Source of the DNA: a virus
Reading direction: 5' to 3' (one strand)
Virus record (IMG/VR): IMGVR_UViG_3300047548_000985
Span: 1 to 64,000 of that record
DNA length: 64,000 nt
In this document: positions 31,001 through 38,900 of the stretch, piece by piece
How positions within the stretch are numbered: position 1 is the first letter of the stretch
How the letters are laid out: each line of letters begins with the position of its first letter
The notes under the pieces: model-generated
What the model saw: only the letters and a program-made list of their open reading frames with translations
Told to the model about the DNA's origin: nothing
Databases searched by the model: none
Program-made: the position numbers and the translations under genes

Positions 31001-34000
31001 ACCATTTGCTAAGTCATTCCACAAAACCAAGTTATCACTCGTGTATGGTGCAGATCCGTAGCGAGAATCCCACCATACTGGTTTGTTTGAAAAGCCTAGC
31101 ATTTCCCACGGAGCAACGTGAGGTCTATCAGTGTCATACAACCACAAGTAAACTCCTCTCCAACCACCTTGTTCAATTGGAGTTTTTAGTAATCGATTTT
31201 CACTATCAGTATAGTTCCAAGTAAATGGATTATCTTGATCGTAAAATCTAGTTTTAAAGTCTAATCTGTTTTGACCTACCCAGTTTAAGAATCCTAACGA
31301 GTACATTTCATTTAGATCGTGCAAGGGAATAGCTGATCTAAATTGCCCAGGTTTAATGTCATCAGATGACATTGCAGGTTTGACTGGTACTTTAAGGTTA
31401 TTGTAAATTCTCTTTTCAAATTCAAATAATACCTTGTCTCGTATGTCTTGTAGTAAGCCATCGTTATACTCACCATATAACTTGGTTAAGCTACCGTCAT
31501 GCCCTTTTAAGAAATATGTTGGTTGAAGGTAAGTGTCATCAAGATAAACAGTAGGTTCAAATGATTGGTACAATCCTAGTTTAGTTGGTGTGTTTGGAAC
31601 AAAACTTCCATAGGTTTGGTTGTATTCCTTGATTGTGATCACATCACCAATCTGCAAGTCTACATTAACTGTAATAGAAGGACTGTTATCACTTATAACA
31701 TAGTCCTTGTCCTTTACTAGCAGAGTTCTATATGTTAAACCGTCTTGGGTTCTGGTCAAGTAAACCAATACTCCATTGTAGTTTGCAACTCCAAAGTTAT
31801 AAACTCTACTTAAGTTAAATTGACTAGTATCAGTAAAGTTATTAAAGTTGTAACTGTTTATAATATACGGAGTACCCAAAGGCACCATGTCACTCCAAAA
31901 GAATGCACTATCGCTATCTTTTGTGGATGCAATCAGTTCAAGGATAGAATCAAGCATCTCATCAGGTGCATAGATGTTTCCAAAGTTAACTTTTGTAGTG
32001 GTATCAACAATTAATGATTTGAATTTTACATACTCATTTGCATTGTATGTTAGCGCATTAAATATATTGTGGCTAGTGTTTCTTAAGAACATCGCCGAAA
32101 ATACCATAGAGGCACTATGCTGAACTATTTTAGTTCCGTAGTTAATTAGCTTCCCTTGATCTCTGTAGTTATTTGAACCTAGTGAACTTCCAGATATATA
32201 AGGAAAGTTTTTGAAAATTGTTTGATAGTGACCTCTTATCTCACCTATGCTAACAGAGTTTATATCTTCGTTGAATGGGTTATTACTTAAATTAAGAGGA
32301 ATATCAAAATACGCCTGCTTACTAACCATTTCACTCAACAAAAGAACTTGCACTGGAGTGCCTGCACTTACAAGTTGTGAAGTCGTAATAAAGGTGTTAT
32401 TGCCCTCTATCAAAACCGTAAATTGACTAGGTGTTAATCTTGCGTTATCAACGTAAACTTGCACAGGAGCCCAAGGAGTTTGAGTCACTGATTTTGCAGG
32501 AATGTCACAAACAAAAGAGTTAGTAGTTGAAGTCGGGACAATGTTAAAGATTTGATATTGAAAAGAAGGTCCTGCTGCTGTTTCCCAGCCAAGCAACTTT
32601 TTATAATCGTTTAAGGTTTGAAACTCTTGAACATATCCTTCATTAACATTCTTAGTTATTACCTGTCTATTTTGAACATAGGTAAACTTATCCGAATTAA
32701 AATTCGTATCAAAGCTAATGTCACCTAAGTTATAAACAGCACTGTATTTGATTGGGAACCCTAACACTGTATCATTCGCTCCAGTGCCTTCTCCATATGA
32801 GAATAACTTTGTACCTAAGAAAGAACTACTTGGATATACTGTTTGATCAGATAAACTAACTCCGTTTATGTCGATAACATCAAACAAAGGTGGCTGATTT
32901 AGCGTAAGCTTTTCTTGCGAAGTTTCCCACTCAGTACCAGTAAAATAGAAAGCTTTTCCATACTGAGAAACCATGCTAGGAGTATTTGGATATCTAACTA
33001 GTATTTGTTCTCCTACTTGTATGGGCTCTTCGTTCGTCTCTGACAATGTTATGATTGGATTTATCTTCAATGTCCCAATCATAACACCAGTGTCTGCGTC
33101 ACCTGACGAGATATCAATTATAGTCCCTGAACTGTCCTTTAATTTTATAGAAGTTTCATCTATAATTTCAGCAATGTAATAGTTGATAGGTGATAATCCA
33201 CCAAACGGTGTTCCAGACAGGCTAAGCATTGCATCCACTACTAAATCAGCGGTATTGCTAACTGTGATGACATCCGACGCTTCTGTTTTTGTAACAGCAA
33301 CCTTTACTTCTTTTATCTTTTCGATGTTAACAGTATAGATTGTTTTTCTTCTGACACTATCCTCTTCATTTGCAAAGATTACTCTTGCACCATCGAATAG
33401 TGGAACGGCTGCTAAACGAGTTGGATCTTCAGTTGCAGTACCTCTGTTAGTTTGATCACTTGTAAAAAAGAAAACATTGTTTTCAGAATCAACCTCAAAG
33501 CCCGCCACTCTCAATGGACCACTGGATTCAAATGCGTTTCTTACAGAAAAATCTATAAAGTCAACTATGCCTTTGCTTTGAATGCCAGAGTCGAATAATT
33601 TTAGATTTGGATAGAATTCAATAATTGGTCTTTTTGCTCTTGCAGTTTCAGAGTTTAAAACGCCAAGAATAGTTGGATCATTATTATATCGAGCGGTCGC
33701 AGCAATTACGTCATAGTGAAACCAACGATTACTTCTTGACCATGGATTTGCGTCAATGCTTGAACGATTTATAGTAATATAATCCGGGGTGAGCGGGACT
33801 TCTTCCGTTAATTCATAATTCTGTGTATCAAAGGATAAGATGTCAAAAGGAGAATAGACTCCTTGACTAAACTTTTCTAGCACAACTAAAGATTTCACAT
33901 CTATTAGTTTTATCCCAGTTCCTACTCCTTCAACGTAAAACTCTCTGTTTCTATATTGAGGGCTAAATGTATCACCAAAAAAGATTACTTTTAAACCATT

Positions 34001-35824
34001 TGTAAATACTACCCCGTTTGGACTGGTGTAATATCTTTCACCTAGTATGTCTCTTTCAACATCAATAATAGTTTGGAATGTATCATCGACAAGTCTAATT
34101 TTCCCTACTTTATCTGGGTTACTTGAGTCCTGATAATATAAAGTATCTAGTTCTGCTGCTAAGTAAGGTACGAGTGTAATAACACCGTTTGGTGATCGAA
34201 TAAAGTTTCTGTTTATCCACTGTTTACCAAATAATGCTGTTATCTTTTGATCAGTAGGTAATGTTCCTGCTACGGTTAAGTAAATGACTGGATCTTCATC
34301 ACCAAGTAAATTCACTTGGAATAAAGTATTATTCACTACAACGTTTGCGCCATCTTCATAAACACCAGTGTTGGTTGACGCAACCATGAACCCGCTTGAT
34401 ATAGGAAGATTTAATTTACTGCCACCAGGAACAGCAGAAATAGTAAAGCGTGTTTGATCTATTATGTCTTTGATAAAGTATTCGGTATCAGTTGATAGAT
34501 CACCAAAAGAAATTCCGCTAAACGAAATCGACTCGTCTGGTTGGAATCCCACGGTTGAGTTACAAACAAGAACACCAGTTGTAAACGTAGAGAGCGTCAT
34601 TGACCCAACATCAGGTGTAAGCGTAAGTTTAACACCACCTGGAGTTGCCGAAACAGTAAAAGAAGTATCGCTTAGAATTTCTTTTATGTAGTAAGTAGCC
34701 GAAGAAGAAATGCCTCCAAACTCTGTTCCACTAAATGTAATTTCTTCGTTTTCAACAAACCCAGCAGTTGATTGGCAGATGATCGAACTATCACCGTAAA
34801 CTTCAAAAGCAGTATTGGTTAAGGTAGTGGTAGTTATTTCAGTTATATTTGCTGAGATTGGAGTATTGAAAACGGGATCATTTTCACCAAACTCCCCGTA
34901 ACCAAAGAACTTACTTACATATGCTTTAACACCAGGTTCTGTTCCGTAGAACATCAATGACTTGCCGTTTAGTGCTAGCACACTGTCGATTCCGTTTACT
35001 TCACTTATTCTTTTTCCGTTGATTTGTTCGAATGGCAACGAGGAAACAAGGTCTACAGTAAAAGTCCCCGGCACTTTAAATGCTTGCTGTGCGTCTCTGA
35101 AGGGAACGTCAAAGTAAATAACACCGTTGGAAACTCCATTGTTTGAAACACCTAGAATTTCTCTAGTGTTTACGTTTACTTGTATAGGATCATAACCAGT
35201 GACCCCAGGTACACCTTGAATCCACAGTGGGTTTTCTTGGTTTACTCTAAATGAGTAAGTTGATCCCCTCAATAAAAATATAGTAGGATTTATACCTTCG
35301 ATTTCGGAAGAATCACCTGTGATTCGATATCCCAAATTAGTATCAGTAATTGTAAAATCTATGTCACTGGATGCAAGTTCCGTTGTAACTTGAACTGCGC
35401 TAGGACCGGATGGAAGCCAATAATACTGAGAATAGTTAATTAGCTTGTCCAAACAAACAAACGAATCCCATGAATAGAATTGATTTGAAAACAATTTCTC
35501 ATGATTTTCTACGTTGCTGCCCTCGATCTTAACTGAATCTATAAACCCTGGATAGGTTAATAGATCCCTTGCAACGTCTGTATCTTTCTTCAAAAAGACA
35601 ACGGCTGGATCAAGTTGGTAGTCATTTCTTGATTTATTAAACTCAATGACATACTTATCCGATGCGTTGACACCGTACCCAAATTTACTACCAATAAATC
35701 CTTCAATTTTAGTAGTATTACCTGGTTGAACCAGTTGATCAAGCGTGGCGCTTAAAAACTGTTTGTTGTCTTTTGTTCTGAAGATTTCAGGAAGAAAATC
35801 AATAGTGCGAATTTTGGAAATCAT
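19100..35824 (-). CDS. Giant baseplate/tail structural protein (5574 aa) in the gp7 position
   Basis: The first 150 residues (SKIRTIDFLPEIFRT, NKQFLSATLDQLVQPGNTTK, INYSQYYWLPSGP) are the signature of the very large virion protein found after gp6 in cyanophages and related T4-like phages, where T4 has wedge protein gp7. Here it is exceptionally long. By eye: GG-YYV modules near residues 340-480, 850-920 and 4490-4560; carbohydrate-binding-5/12-like W-Y segments near 2065-2100 (EEWKPNIGYTKGVIV) and 4198-4245 (GEWNANTTYYYGQIV, DWELDTAYTLGDIV); FG-GAP/propeller-like blades between about 2475 and 3115 (FVSAPETNES, FIVSAPADTR); BNR-like repeats near 4440-4860 (SEDGINW, SNDQGNTW, STNGYNW, SVDGMTW); and a YTIQTLGNADFTSLGA element common in phage proteins near 5480. 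It probably both builds the baseplate rim and displays sugar-binding domains. The role as gp7 equivalent is by position and N-terminal similarity only. Confidence 0.85.
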   Translation of the reverse strand: MISKIRTIDFLPEIFRTKDNKQFLSATLDQLVQPGNTTKIEGFIGSKFGYGVNASDKYVIEFNKSRNDYQLDPAVVFLKKDTDVARDLLTYPGFIDSVKIEGSNVENHEKLFSNQFYSWDSFVCLDKLINYSQYYWLPSGPSAVQVTTELASSDIDFTITDTNLGYRITGDSSEIEGINPTIFLLRGSTYSFRVNQENPLWIQGVPGVTGYDPIQVNVNTREILGVSNNGVSNGVIYFDVPFRDAQQAFKVPGTFTVDLVSSLPFEQINGKRISEVNGIDSVLALNGKSLMFYGTEPGVKAYVSKFFGYGEFGENDPVFNTPISANITEITTTTLTNTAFEVYGDSSIICQSTAGFVENEEITFSGTEFGGISSSATYYIKEILSDTSFTVSATPGGVKLTLTPDVGSMTLSTFTTGVLVCNSTVGFQPDESISFSGISFGDLSTDTEYFIKDIIDQTRFTISAVPGGSKLNLPISSGFMVASTNTGVYEDGANVVVNNTLFQVNLLGDEDPVIYLTVAGTLPTDQKITALFGKQWINRNFIRSPNGVITLVPYLAAELDTLYYQDSSNPDKVGKIRLVDDTFQTIIDVERDILGERYYTSPNGVVFTNGLKVIFFGDTFSPQYRNREFYVEGVGTGIKLIDVKSLVVLEKFSQGVYSPFDILSFDTQNYELTEEVPLTPDYITINRSSIDANPWSRSNRWFHYDVIAATARYNNDPTILGVLNSETARAKRPIIEFYPNLKLFDSGIQSKGIVDFIDFSVRNAFESSGPLRVAGFEVDSENNVFFFTSDQTNRGTATEDPTRLAAVPLFDGARVIFANEEDSVRRKTIYTVNIEKIKEVKVAVTKTEASDVITVSNTADLVVDAMLSLSGTPFGGLSPINYYIAEIIDETSIKLKDSSGTIIDISSGDADTGVMIGTLKINPIITLSETNEEPIQVGEQILVRYPNTPSMVSQYGKAFYFTGTEWETSQEKLTLNQPPLFDVIDINGVSLSDQTVYPSSSFLGTKLFSYGEGTGANDTVLGFPIKYSAVYNLGDISFDTNFNSDKFTYVQNRQVITKNVNEGYVQEFQTLNDYKKLLGWETAAGPSFQYQIFNIVPTSTTNSFVCDIPAKSVTQTPWAPVQVYVDNARLTPSQFTVLIEGNNTFITTSQLVSAGTPVQVLLLSEMVSKQAYFDIPLNLSNNPFNEDINSVSIGEIRGHYQTIFKNFPYISGSSLGSNNYRDQGKLINYGTKIVQHSASMVFSAMFLRNTSHNIFNALTYNANEYVKFKSLIVDTTTKVNFGNIYAPDEMLDSILELIASTKDSDSAFFWSDMVPLGTPYIINSYNFNNFTDTSQFNLSRVYNFGVANYNGVLVYLTRTQDGLTYRTLLVKDKDYVISDNSPSITVNVDLQIGDVITIKEYNQTYGSFVPNTPTKLGLYQSFEPTVYLDDTYLQPTYFLKGHDGSLTKLYGEYNDGLLQDIRDKVLFEFEKRIYNNLKVPVKPAMSSDDIKPGQFRSAIPLHDLNEMYSLGFLNWVGQNRLDFKTRFYDQDNPFTWNYTDSENRLLKTPIEQGGWRGVYLWLYDTDRPHVAPWEMLGFSNKPVWWDSRYGSAPYTSDNLVLWNDLANGIDWNNGSPRVIETRKRPDLLKIIPVDSQGKLISPFYTIVGNYNDVIFKNEWEVGDVGPTEASYIKSSTWPFDLMKLFVLTEPAKFFGLFIDTDKYRLNEEFNQFLLNNRRHYRVSDLEIYGSGIPKHSYINWIVDYEKQFGINAVEMLTDVKDNLDVRLAYRLAGFSDKDLLKFYVEKSTPTTKNTSLLIPDASYSVLLYDNQPFENIEYSSIIIQKTRTGHKIWGNSQNKAYFKTAVPKNNGIFEILTLGNRTVKVSKEYTDEIVAVPYGTEFFTIQAVAEFLKSYGVYLENAGMQFNQIESGNAISWNQMILEVLYWTQSGWEEGATINVNPSAKVITINKESSIVQPLTLKENIVLNQNLLPIELKDLCVYRDGTEFNVRALNEGDSLCFFKANLFNMEHVVVFNNTTIFNDRIYNLTTGLRQQRILVKGSKTADWDGSVNAYGFILNQDNIEEWKPNIGYTKGVIVKYKNNYWVATKVVQPSSSFSDTDWVKTDYNTVQKGLLPNPSLAAYESTIFYDINRTNLEYDTNLLGFSSIGYRPRQYLSDANLTDVSQVNVYKNMIKTKGTFNAANNFNGVTLQQGSIDYDIFENWAIKSGEYGGVLNASFFDVKLDQSKLISNPNIIGMIFNNSLTDVQQSVPLYDVYNFDRQLPNANVLPTTNYESSKLPYAGYVNFDDIKVNAYNLTSLTSNTESISTLYHNDYVWLADYKGTWRVYSPISLGAYDGTSCNNGVLVVECNNNLDGTVNLVFNAPHGLAIDDPFGLIYFSPEMDGYYTVLSTPAVNTVRVAKSLAFSMLNVRGAGLAFKFQPHRVSKGSEIASLPLTNTAFNSTDVWVDEDVSGAWAVYRKTLNYKEVLSLEKDSNTTFGEAVAYIPNLGFIVTEPKDGTVANVGKAFLYKIGQLESPEEIVNSETFGTTIAHSDDMVLISQPNGTLDTDRKIYVYQAITSNGLKELRLQQTIDAPNLSDTDWGTGLAISKDNQWIYVGSTANNKVYAYAKNQDWAFSSTGLVMTSATLVGQGFVTVTGNQTATILPGTRLSFSNSGNETYLVSGVSFDGTNSRISFTSTLTQPHAIGTIYFAKHNYYLVDDDFIVPATSIPTDKFGYRISTNDDGSKIFVSAPETNESSVLIETGTVHIFDRIVQTFEIQDSNETSVDLGWTPNTVTRVLKNFEPLRQVDDYSVNASVIEGLELSAGDIITVHTNKFVRIQTINSSEINDGRPHIRFGKGLDTSYAGDELLAGAPFRISSDGKEGVVYRFTNGGKKYGLIKATSDFQTIGSPVDILINGFRLTIQGDLATVVNSINTSGINNVNAYALENKLVITLINESLNPVHNKLNVSVFDASVLTSLGFTLYQKTQEITSVHKLGSSQFGDNIKFNQYGSFIVSAPADTRFTSTTFDFFDDSKDNDTYFDNDFTKFVDGTVNAGSVYMYDYLQNVNESIDDPGQFAFAQSIVDFREHNGIYPNFGRSLDFSYYNVMVGVPDYENVSETNGKAFHFENALNKANWSVFRSPSEIVDVNKLQDIQIFSSNTKETYGLIDYIDPLQGKLLGAVQQNIDFITSTDPAGYNRDGEILNGNLVWDKHYVGRIWFDTTNVRFVDYHQNDTVYNSKYWGTIFPGSDIAVYTWIESTVKPEAYAGPGVPKNTTDFVTRYETNAANILSPRYYFWVRNTGLVFENMGKTLSDVIIAFYILNPQNSGIAYFAGYSSDKFGLYNCAEFIKDDSILHVGVANGSSDDTSYQKFSLIREGNADDFLSGLPRRIQQEPTQLYAKFIDSLAGMDSNGQTVPDHRLPESLKYGVLVRPRQGFFVDRLQALKNYLTYANSVLSQFPITETRNPQLIFKTEFSEQGGEAYLVVDTPSYWELTNWWASGYSDTTKPTVEVARFSDLYTLEAYEGLIAAVARNGNGLRETHIFTQGNWVRIGLEKGTIQFKSSLWDYSSTNEGFGDGYFGSETFNQIPVEETKNIIRSLNEEIFVNDLIIHRNKSLILMFEYIKSENNLVNSYSNWLNKTSFVDVTQTVSELESSPKYQLADQTLLSGYINEVKPYHVVIKDFQLKYKKLEPYFGDISDFDLPAYYDENIDRFVSPQLTYGTSFGDSFNINEDIWQSGIYQSWFNNYGLRIEGVNDFQVSTLASYVSITATELFVDNGYSFPESGIIKVENELIGYTSINRITGKLQGVTRGAFESEPAVHLPGTPIITNLPGVVVLNSGRLYSFTPKVFASIDTTRYPAPRREAKFRVEMKGDRVSNIVVVDSGDGYAVQPTLTIEPSLTFNFVADDVDSSKNVITIENHSFINGDLVKFSTNEDPIPGSELINDYYYYVRVVGINKISLYFYEFDASVDTHRIALTGLELGSLSLTAKVVPIVSSSPAKQIKPKIKFDRTSFTTNITDWVSGAFYSGAIDQTNALASTQEETASSSGFSSLSNNLLFLIGKFIQDDGLVWSVDLTRTTLSPKQIDGARVIGVPEEVSVTKTFASPTPGGTPMVVNIVYPFFSNGNVYNKFGAIVTDGGSGFPVGHQVQVDGSEFGGVSGVNDVTITVMKTYEDFDQNTETAIEDVVYSLNVTGAPLRESLRVFYVKHLNNYIGEWNANTTYYYGQIVSFEGQQYALSHLGDWELDTAYTLGDIVRYDGKYYTPSQPVPNNTLPTETDYWGEITEGVMGVLPGSSNIWMTAVQKNQNSFALYENPTLTTKVVTGDYETNQAYLFIPEIFNFDASRVMFNGSLYECIESNSDVEFDYDKWREVKSDDVSLNALDRITAFYGPTVNMPGKDLTQLINGLTYPYNIYYGNPFAPEEQYPLDTILKDKPFYGIEQVVRDVVWDGNRYVAILNSETTASTCISEDGINWSIQSISTQKFDVSSIFYSGETQNLIIPITRSSATSDFITCASTLYLELDKPIVFSGNVPFGGIIVGQTYYVKSIENETQFTISETLAGPTKDLTDGIGYLTFELVGQRKREYYVTVKNSSTPMLVSYDAVSWISQGPLSSFDEGEYGDQGYDSSALAIETTQLNSVDYFDGVYISVGYEIFKSINGVDWNPVFTFSNAVDLLNEFNAVKYIDVSFFEGFVAVGKGQTSVVTDGVYSIQNTDLIAVSNDQGNTWTRISPVTNLSLNAIANNSSVIVAVGEEGTIIYSTNGYNWLATSSGTTETLRDVIYQNGNFIAIGNNGKIISSVDGMTWANVTGIDTTNDLYAITWSGTEYLIGSSNGVVFVSADGLNWTERRILSTADESLYNVTGDTFTAGYSPEEMMSGVITDTISMYVRTKPSAGWDPETYEYLGFEMTSFVTKPNASNQISFRGVIQTPTSINIFKILDTTNRGPRLYLDIDYTINWVTKEITLTSPLDSSYSIMVELYELGNGPQLVRSTTDDTPLREDSGDSIIYIDQLFSETSQGATYVFVNGQRLTTSSFGLEKSSDNRTILRFNSLYDPETTYISYVIYSDANGVYSIPEAEVFTFTSTRNFVLTNFLDSNAISTLIVSVNGVRLSNTKYSLAGNTLVIDNSVPLVVGDKIGVITFSNLTGQYMTLDAATATFAEIATLESINSVSVVTTKTPHDLTTGDVVLLNGVSGATEINLTPLQVEVVDSQTVRLYQVYIDNTVNIPLLASGTSSDGVIWGVKSGETIKGILLNNTKLGAMIDPNRLWVTVDGNRINSDKVFFYDYRGTNYVGLLTGVASTEQILINAMTPFVVPNQQEYRLFIDRLNNTTAYNINVFNKTWLVEPLFITDNQVILNDVTRVTTSETYTTLAREDDDGDYDYLYYEKLGYRLYELNLPGITTEIKNMTLRNLTKGITLVQSTTTQRNDFYWTRENLAIEVHMLVPLEDENTVFAKVQAGDVIQVDIDFGNFILVNGEEIRFSIINPTQNVSEIRIGRKYTIQTLGNADFTSLGASSNTVGVTFTATANGDTLGQATGTVIALNTLSGLTRGVNGTGAQEFIPSFTTVFSLLEADEIADLSSLTKYPPQ
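22140..22355 (-). repeat. GG-YYV module, copy 4 in the 5574-aa giant
   Basis: The segment from SDFITCASTLYLELDKPIVF through FGGIIVGQTYYVKSIENET to FTISETLAGPTKDL repeats the module seen at 33060-33275, 34385-34590, 34595-34810 and in the adhesin gene at 15500-15695. It lies 10 kb from the other three copies of this gene, inserted within the BNR-like repeat region. Confidence 0.7.
33060..33275 (-). repeat. GG-YYV module, copy 3 in the 5574-aa giant
   Basis: DVITVSNTADLV, MLSLSGTPFGGLSP, NYYIAEIIDETSIKL and GVMIG follow the same strand plan as the other copies, though this is the most diverged. Confidence 0.6.
34385..34810 (-). repeat. Two tandem GG-YYV modules near the N-terminus of the 5574-aa giant
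   Basis: Copy 1 has SSIICQSTAGFVENEEITF, SGTEFGGISSSATYYIKEI, FTVSATPGGVKLTL. Copy 2 has GVLVCNSTVGFQPDESISF, SGISFGDLSTDTEYFIKDI, FTISAVPGGSKLNL. They are adjacent and about 70 residues each, which defines the repeat unit for the copies found elsewhere. Confidence 0.8.
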
Positions 35825-35852
35825 ATGGTATAATCACTTAAGGTTATACTCA

Positions 35853-35860
35853 TATTTATT
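35853..35860 (-). promoter_or_regulatory. T4-type late promoter (AATAAATA) for the 5574-aa giant
   Basis: AATAAATA on the minus strand, 28 bases before the ATG at 35824, in the short gap after gp6. The box fits the consensus shared by the other structural-gene promoters in the window. Confidence 0.65.
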
Positions 35861-35903
35861 GCCGCATAAAACTACTATTATTTAGGATCTTCTTCCTTTT
35901 ATC

Positions 35904-38900
35904 TTACGAAGGTAACAATTCTGCGTTTGTAAGCGCGGATACAACAACTATATCAGTTGCTTGTGCAGCGTTGACAAATATTTCATACGGAGCGCATCGT
36001 ATTTCATATAGAGCACCAAACGACAACGTTGGATCTTTTGGAACGATAACAACCGAACTTACATAGTCACCTAACTCTTTATGAAGATATGCAGATAGCT
36101 CAGAGAAGTAGAAAGTGTCTCCGAAGTTCCAATTATCAATATTGAAATATTCGTTGATTGTATCTAACACTGCTGAACGGATTTCTGAGTCGCTTGCTCT
36201 CGTAGAAGAGGATTTTATTACCTTTATGGTAGCTTGCAACTTAGGAGCTGCTTTATTTCCAAACAAAGGTTTAAACTTTACACTGTTAAGAATTACGCTG
36301 TCACTCATCATCTTATAATCGTTGATTTTGCTATATGCGTCAGTTAGCTGATTTATTGTAGGTATCTCTGGCTCAATTAACGTGTCAGTTGTATCCTTGA
36401 TCCAATTGTTATAACTATTGTAATAGGCCTGTGTTACCAAATACAAATCAATGATGTTGGTTGTACCTGGATTAATTCTAGATGTGTTATTTGAATTGTG
36501 CCTATATTGGAAGAAGAATCCTTGTCTACCAGTACTTAGTGTATAGTTCGAAAGTTCAACCACATTCATCAGATTTAAAATAGTATTATCTTTTTCAATT
36601 GTGAAAAACTTATCCATCGCATAAGCGTAGAATACTTGACCTTCAGGGTATTCATACTTTACTGTCTCTATTTGAGATTGATTAGCATAAGTGAAAACTA
36701 CATCCGAAGTTGGTACTACTTGCACTCTGTCTAAGAGGTATGCATCTGTTACTTTTTGGAAGAACGTATACTTTCCAAAAGTCGAGCCACCTTGTTCATA
36801 CCCAGTTAAAGAAGCAAAAAAGTCTGGATCAACGGTGATGTTGCTATTGTCTTGATGAGTGCAAGTAACTTCAACTGAATAGTCATCTGCGTATCCATCA
36901 GCTTGCACTGGTTGTCCAATGATGTTAAGAATATAATCTCTGCCCAATGCGTTTAATGAGTTAGGCTTTGTATTTGTTTTCAGCACGTTGATGTGATCTT
37001 TGAGAATCTTCCCACTCTTTGGATCATACACAAGCTTGTCAGTTTCAAATACAAATCTAGTATCAGCAACGCTTCCAAAGAAGTAAGATATGGATTTGTA
37101 TGTCATGCCATATCTATTGTTTCCTAAACTTGTAAATTTTATAAATGCATTTGGGTCATTGATTTCTGCGATTGACCATCTTTCCTGAACAGTGGTCAAT
37201 GTATTGTCGAATACCAATGAAAAATTTTGTCCAAGTTCAATTCTTCTGATACACTCTTGAATTAGTGATGATGATAAGCTATTACTGAATGATGGTATGA
37301 TTAAAGACATCTTACAACCATCGCTGATTATTCCTTTAAGTGTAATTGGTCCAGTGTTGTCTGACATTGCACCATTGCCAATATTATAACCATCACCAAT
37401 AACATTTAAAATACTTGTCCAATATGAAGTAGTTTGATCTGGGTTTGTTCCTAACGGGACAAGTTTATTCTTTTCGTTAAACGTAAATCCAATAGGCGCT
37501 TCAATTTTAAGAAGGGCGCCCACTGTTGCATATGCAAGGTTCGTCGTAGAATAGATACCAATTGGTACAGGAATCTCAACTGGTTGACCGCTTATAGTTT
37601 CTTTGACATAAAAATATCCAGTGCAATCACTACCATTAACTGAGAGTTGTTTCCAATAAACTGCGGTGGTGTACGGAGTAGCATTTCCAGGAACAAATTT
37701 TGGATCAAATCTTGAAAAAATCTTTTCGTAGTAATGTCTAACCCTTCTACTTCCTAATATGGAAACAAAATCTTCAGTTAAGAACTGAACAACGTCGTTG
37801 ACGCTGTTAACTGTAAAGGAAACGCTACCATCTGAATCGTCTTGAAACAATGCACCATCCGAACTAAAGCTATTTGTACTTGAATACTTGCTAGTAGGAT
37901 CGAGTAGGTCAAAGTTTCTGGCTACTCCAATACTGGTTCTATTAACTGCCTTACTTTTGATTATTGAACTGAAAAGTGTAAACGGAAAACTATTATAATC
38001 TTCTCCGTTTACCATTCTGTTTTGCGTATAGAATCTAGAAGGAGCACGTTCTTTTATATTTGTCAGACTTTCTCTTGCTTGAGCATTAGTTACAGGCAGC
38101 TGCAAGTCTAGTGTCATTGTAAGAGTTTCCACTCGTCCATATCTACTTTGATAAGACAACGAAACTGAAATATTTCTAAGTTCGTTAATCTGAATTGTAT
38201 AGGTAAGTGCGTTGCTCGATCTTAAATAAGCCCTAAACGTTCCAATAGGTATCTCACCAAATACACCGTCACCAAATATAAAACTAATTACATCGTTTGC
38301 ACCTGAATTGACTGAAAATACTTTCTTCTCAGCCGTTGACTTTCGCATAGAGTTATCGTAGATATTCTCTACTTGTGTCCATTGTGTTCTATCACCAGTT
38401 GTATTGTCAACTTGAAACAACCAAGTATCATCGTTATTGATTCCTTCTACGTTAACATCAACTACTTGATTTGAAACCTGCTGGCTGATAGTAAAGTCAT
38501 AGTTGATCAATGAACCTTGTTTGAAATAACAGAAGAACCCAGTGTTTGGAGAACCATAGCCAAGCTTATCATTTCTGTACAGAATATTAAACTTACCATT
38601 AGGTGAAGGAGGTATTTCGTATACAAAATCTTCGTCTAAACTAGTAACACTAACTAGTTCAAAGTTCATAGGTGTTCCGCTTACTGTTCCACTGAAGGGA
38701 ACGATCGGCAAACTATTGCCCGGCAAGCTAATAGAATACTCATCTGTTTTTACATTTTGAATAGTATTGGAATTACCAGGTCTTCCAACACGCTGTGAAT
38801 CAATCAAGGAAGCATTAATGATCGAATGAAACTGCTCAAGCCATTGTGGATTTGCAGGATCATTCCATATGACAGGTACACCACTTAGATTTAAACCATT

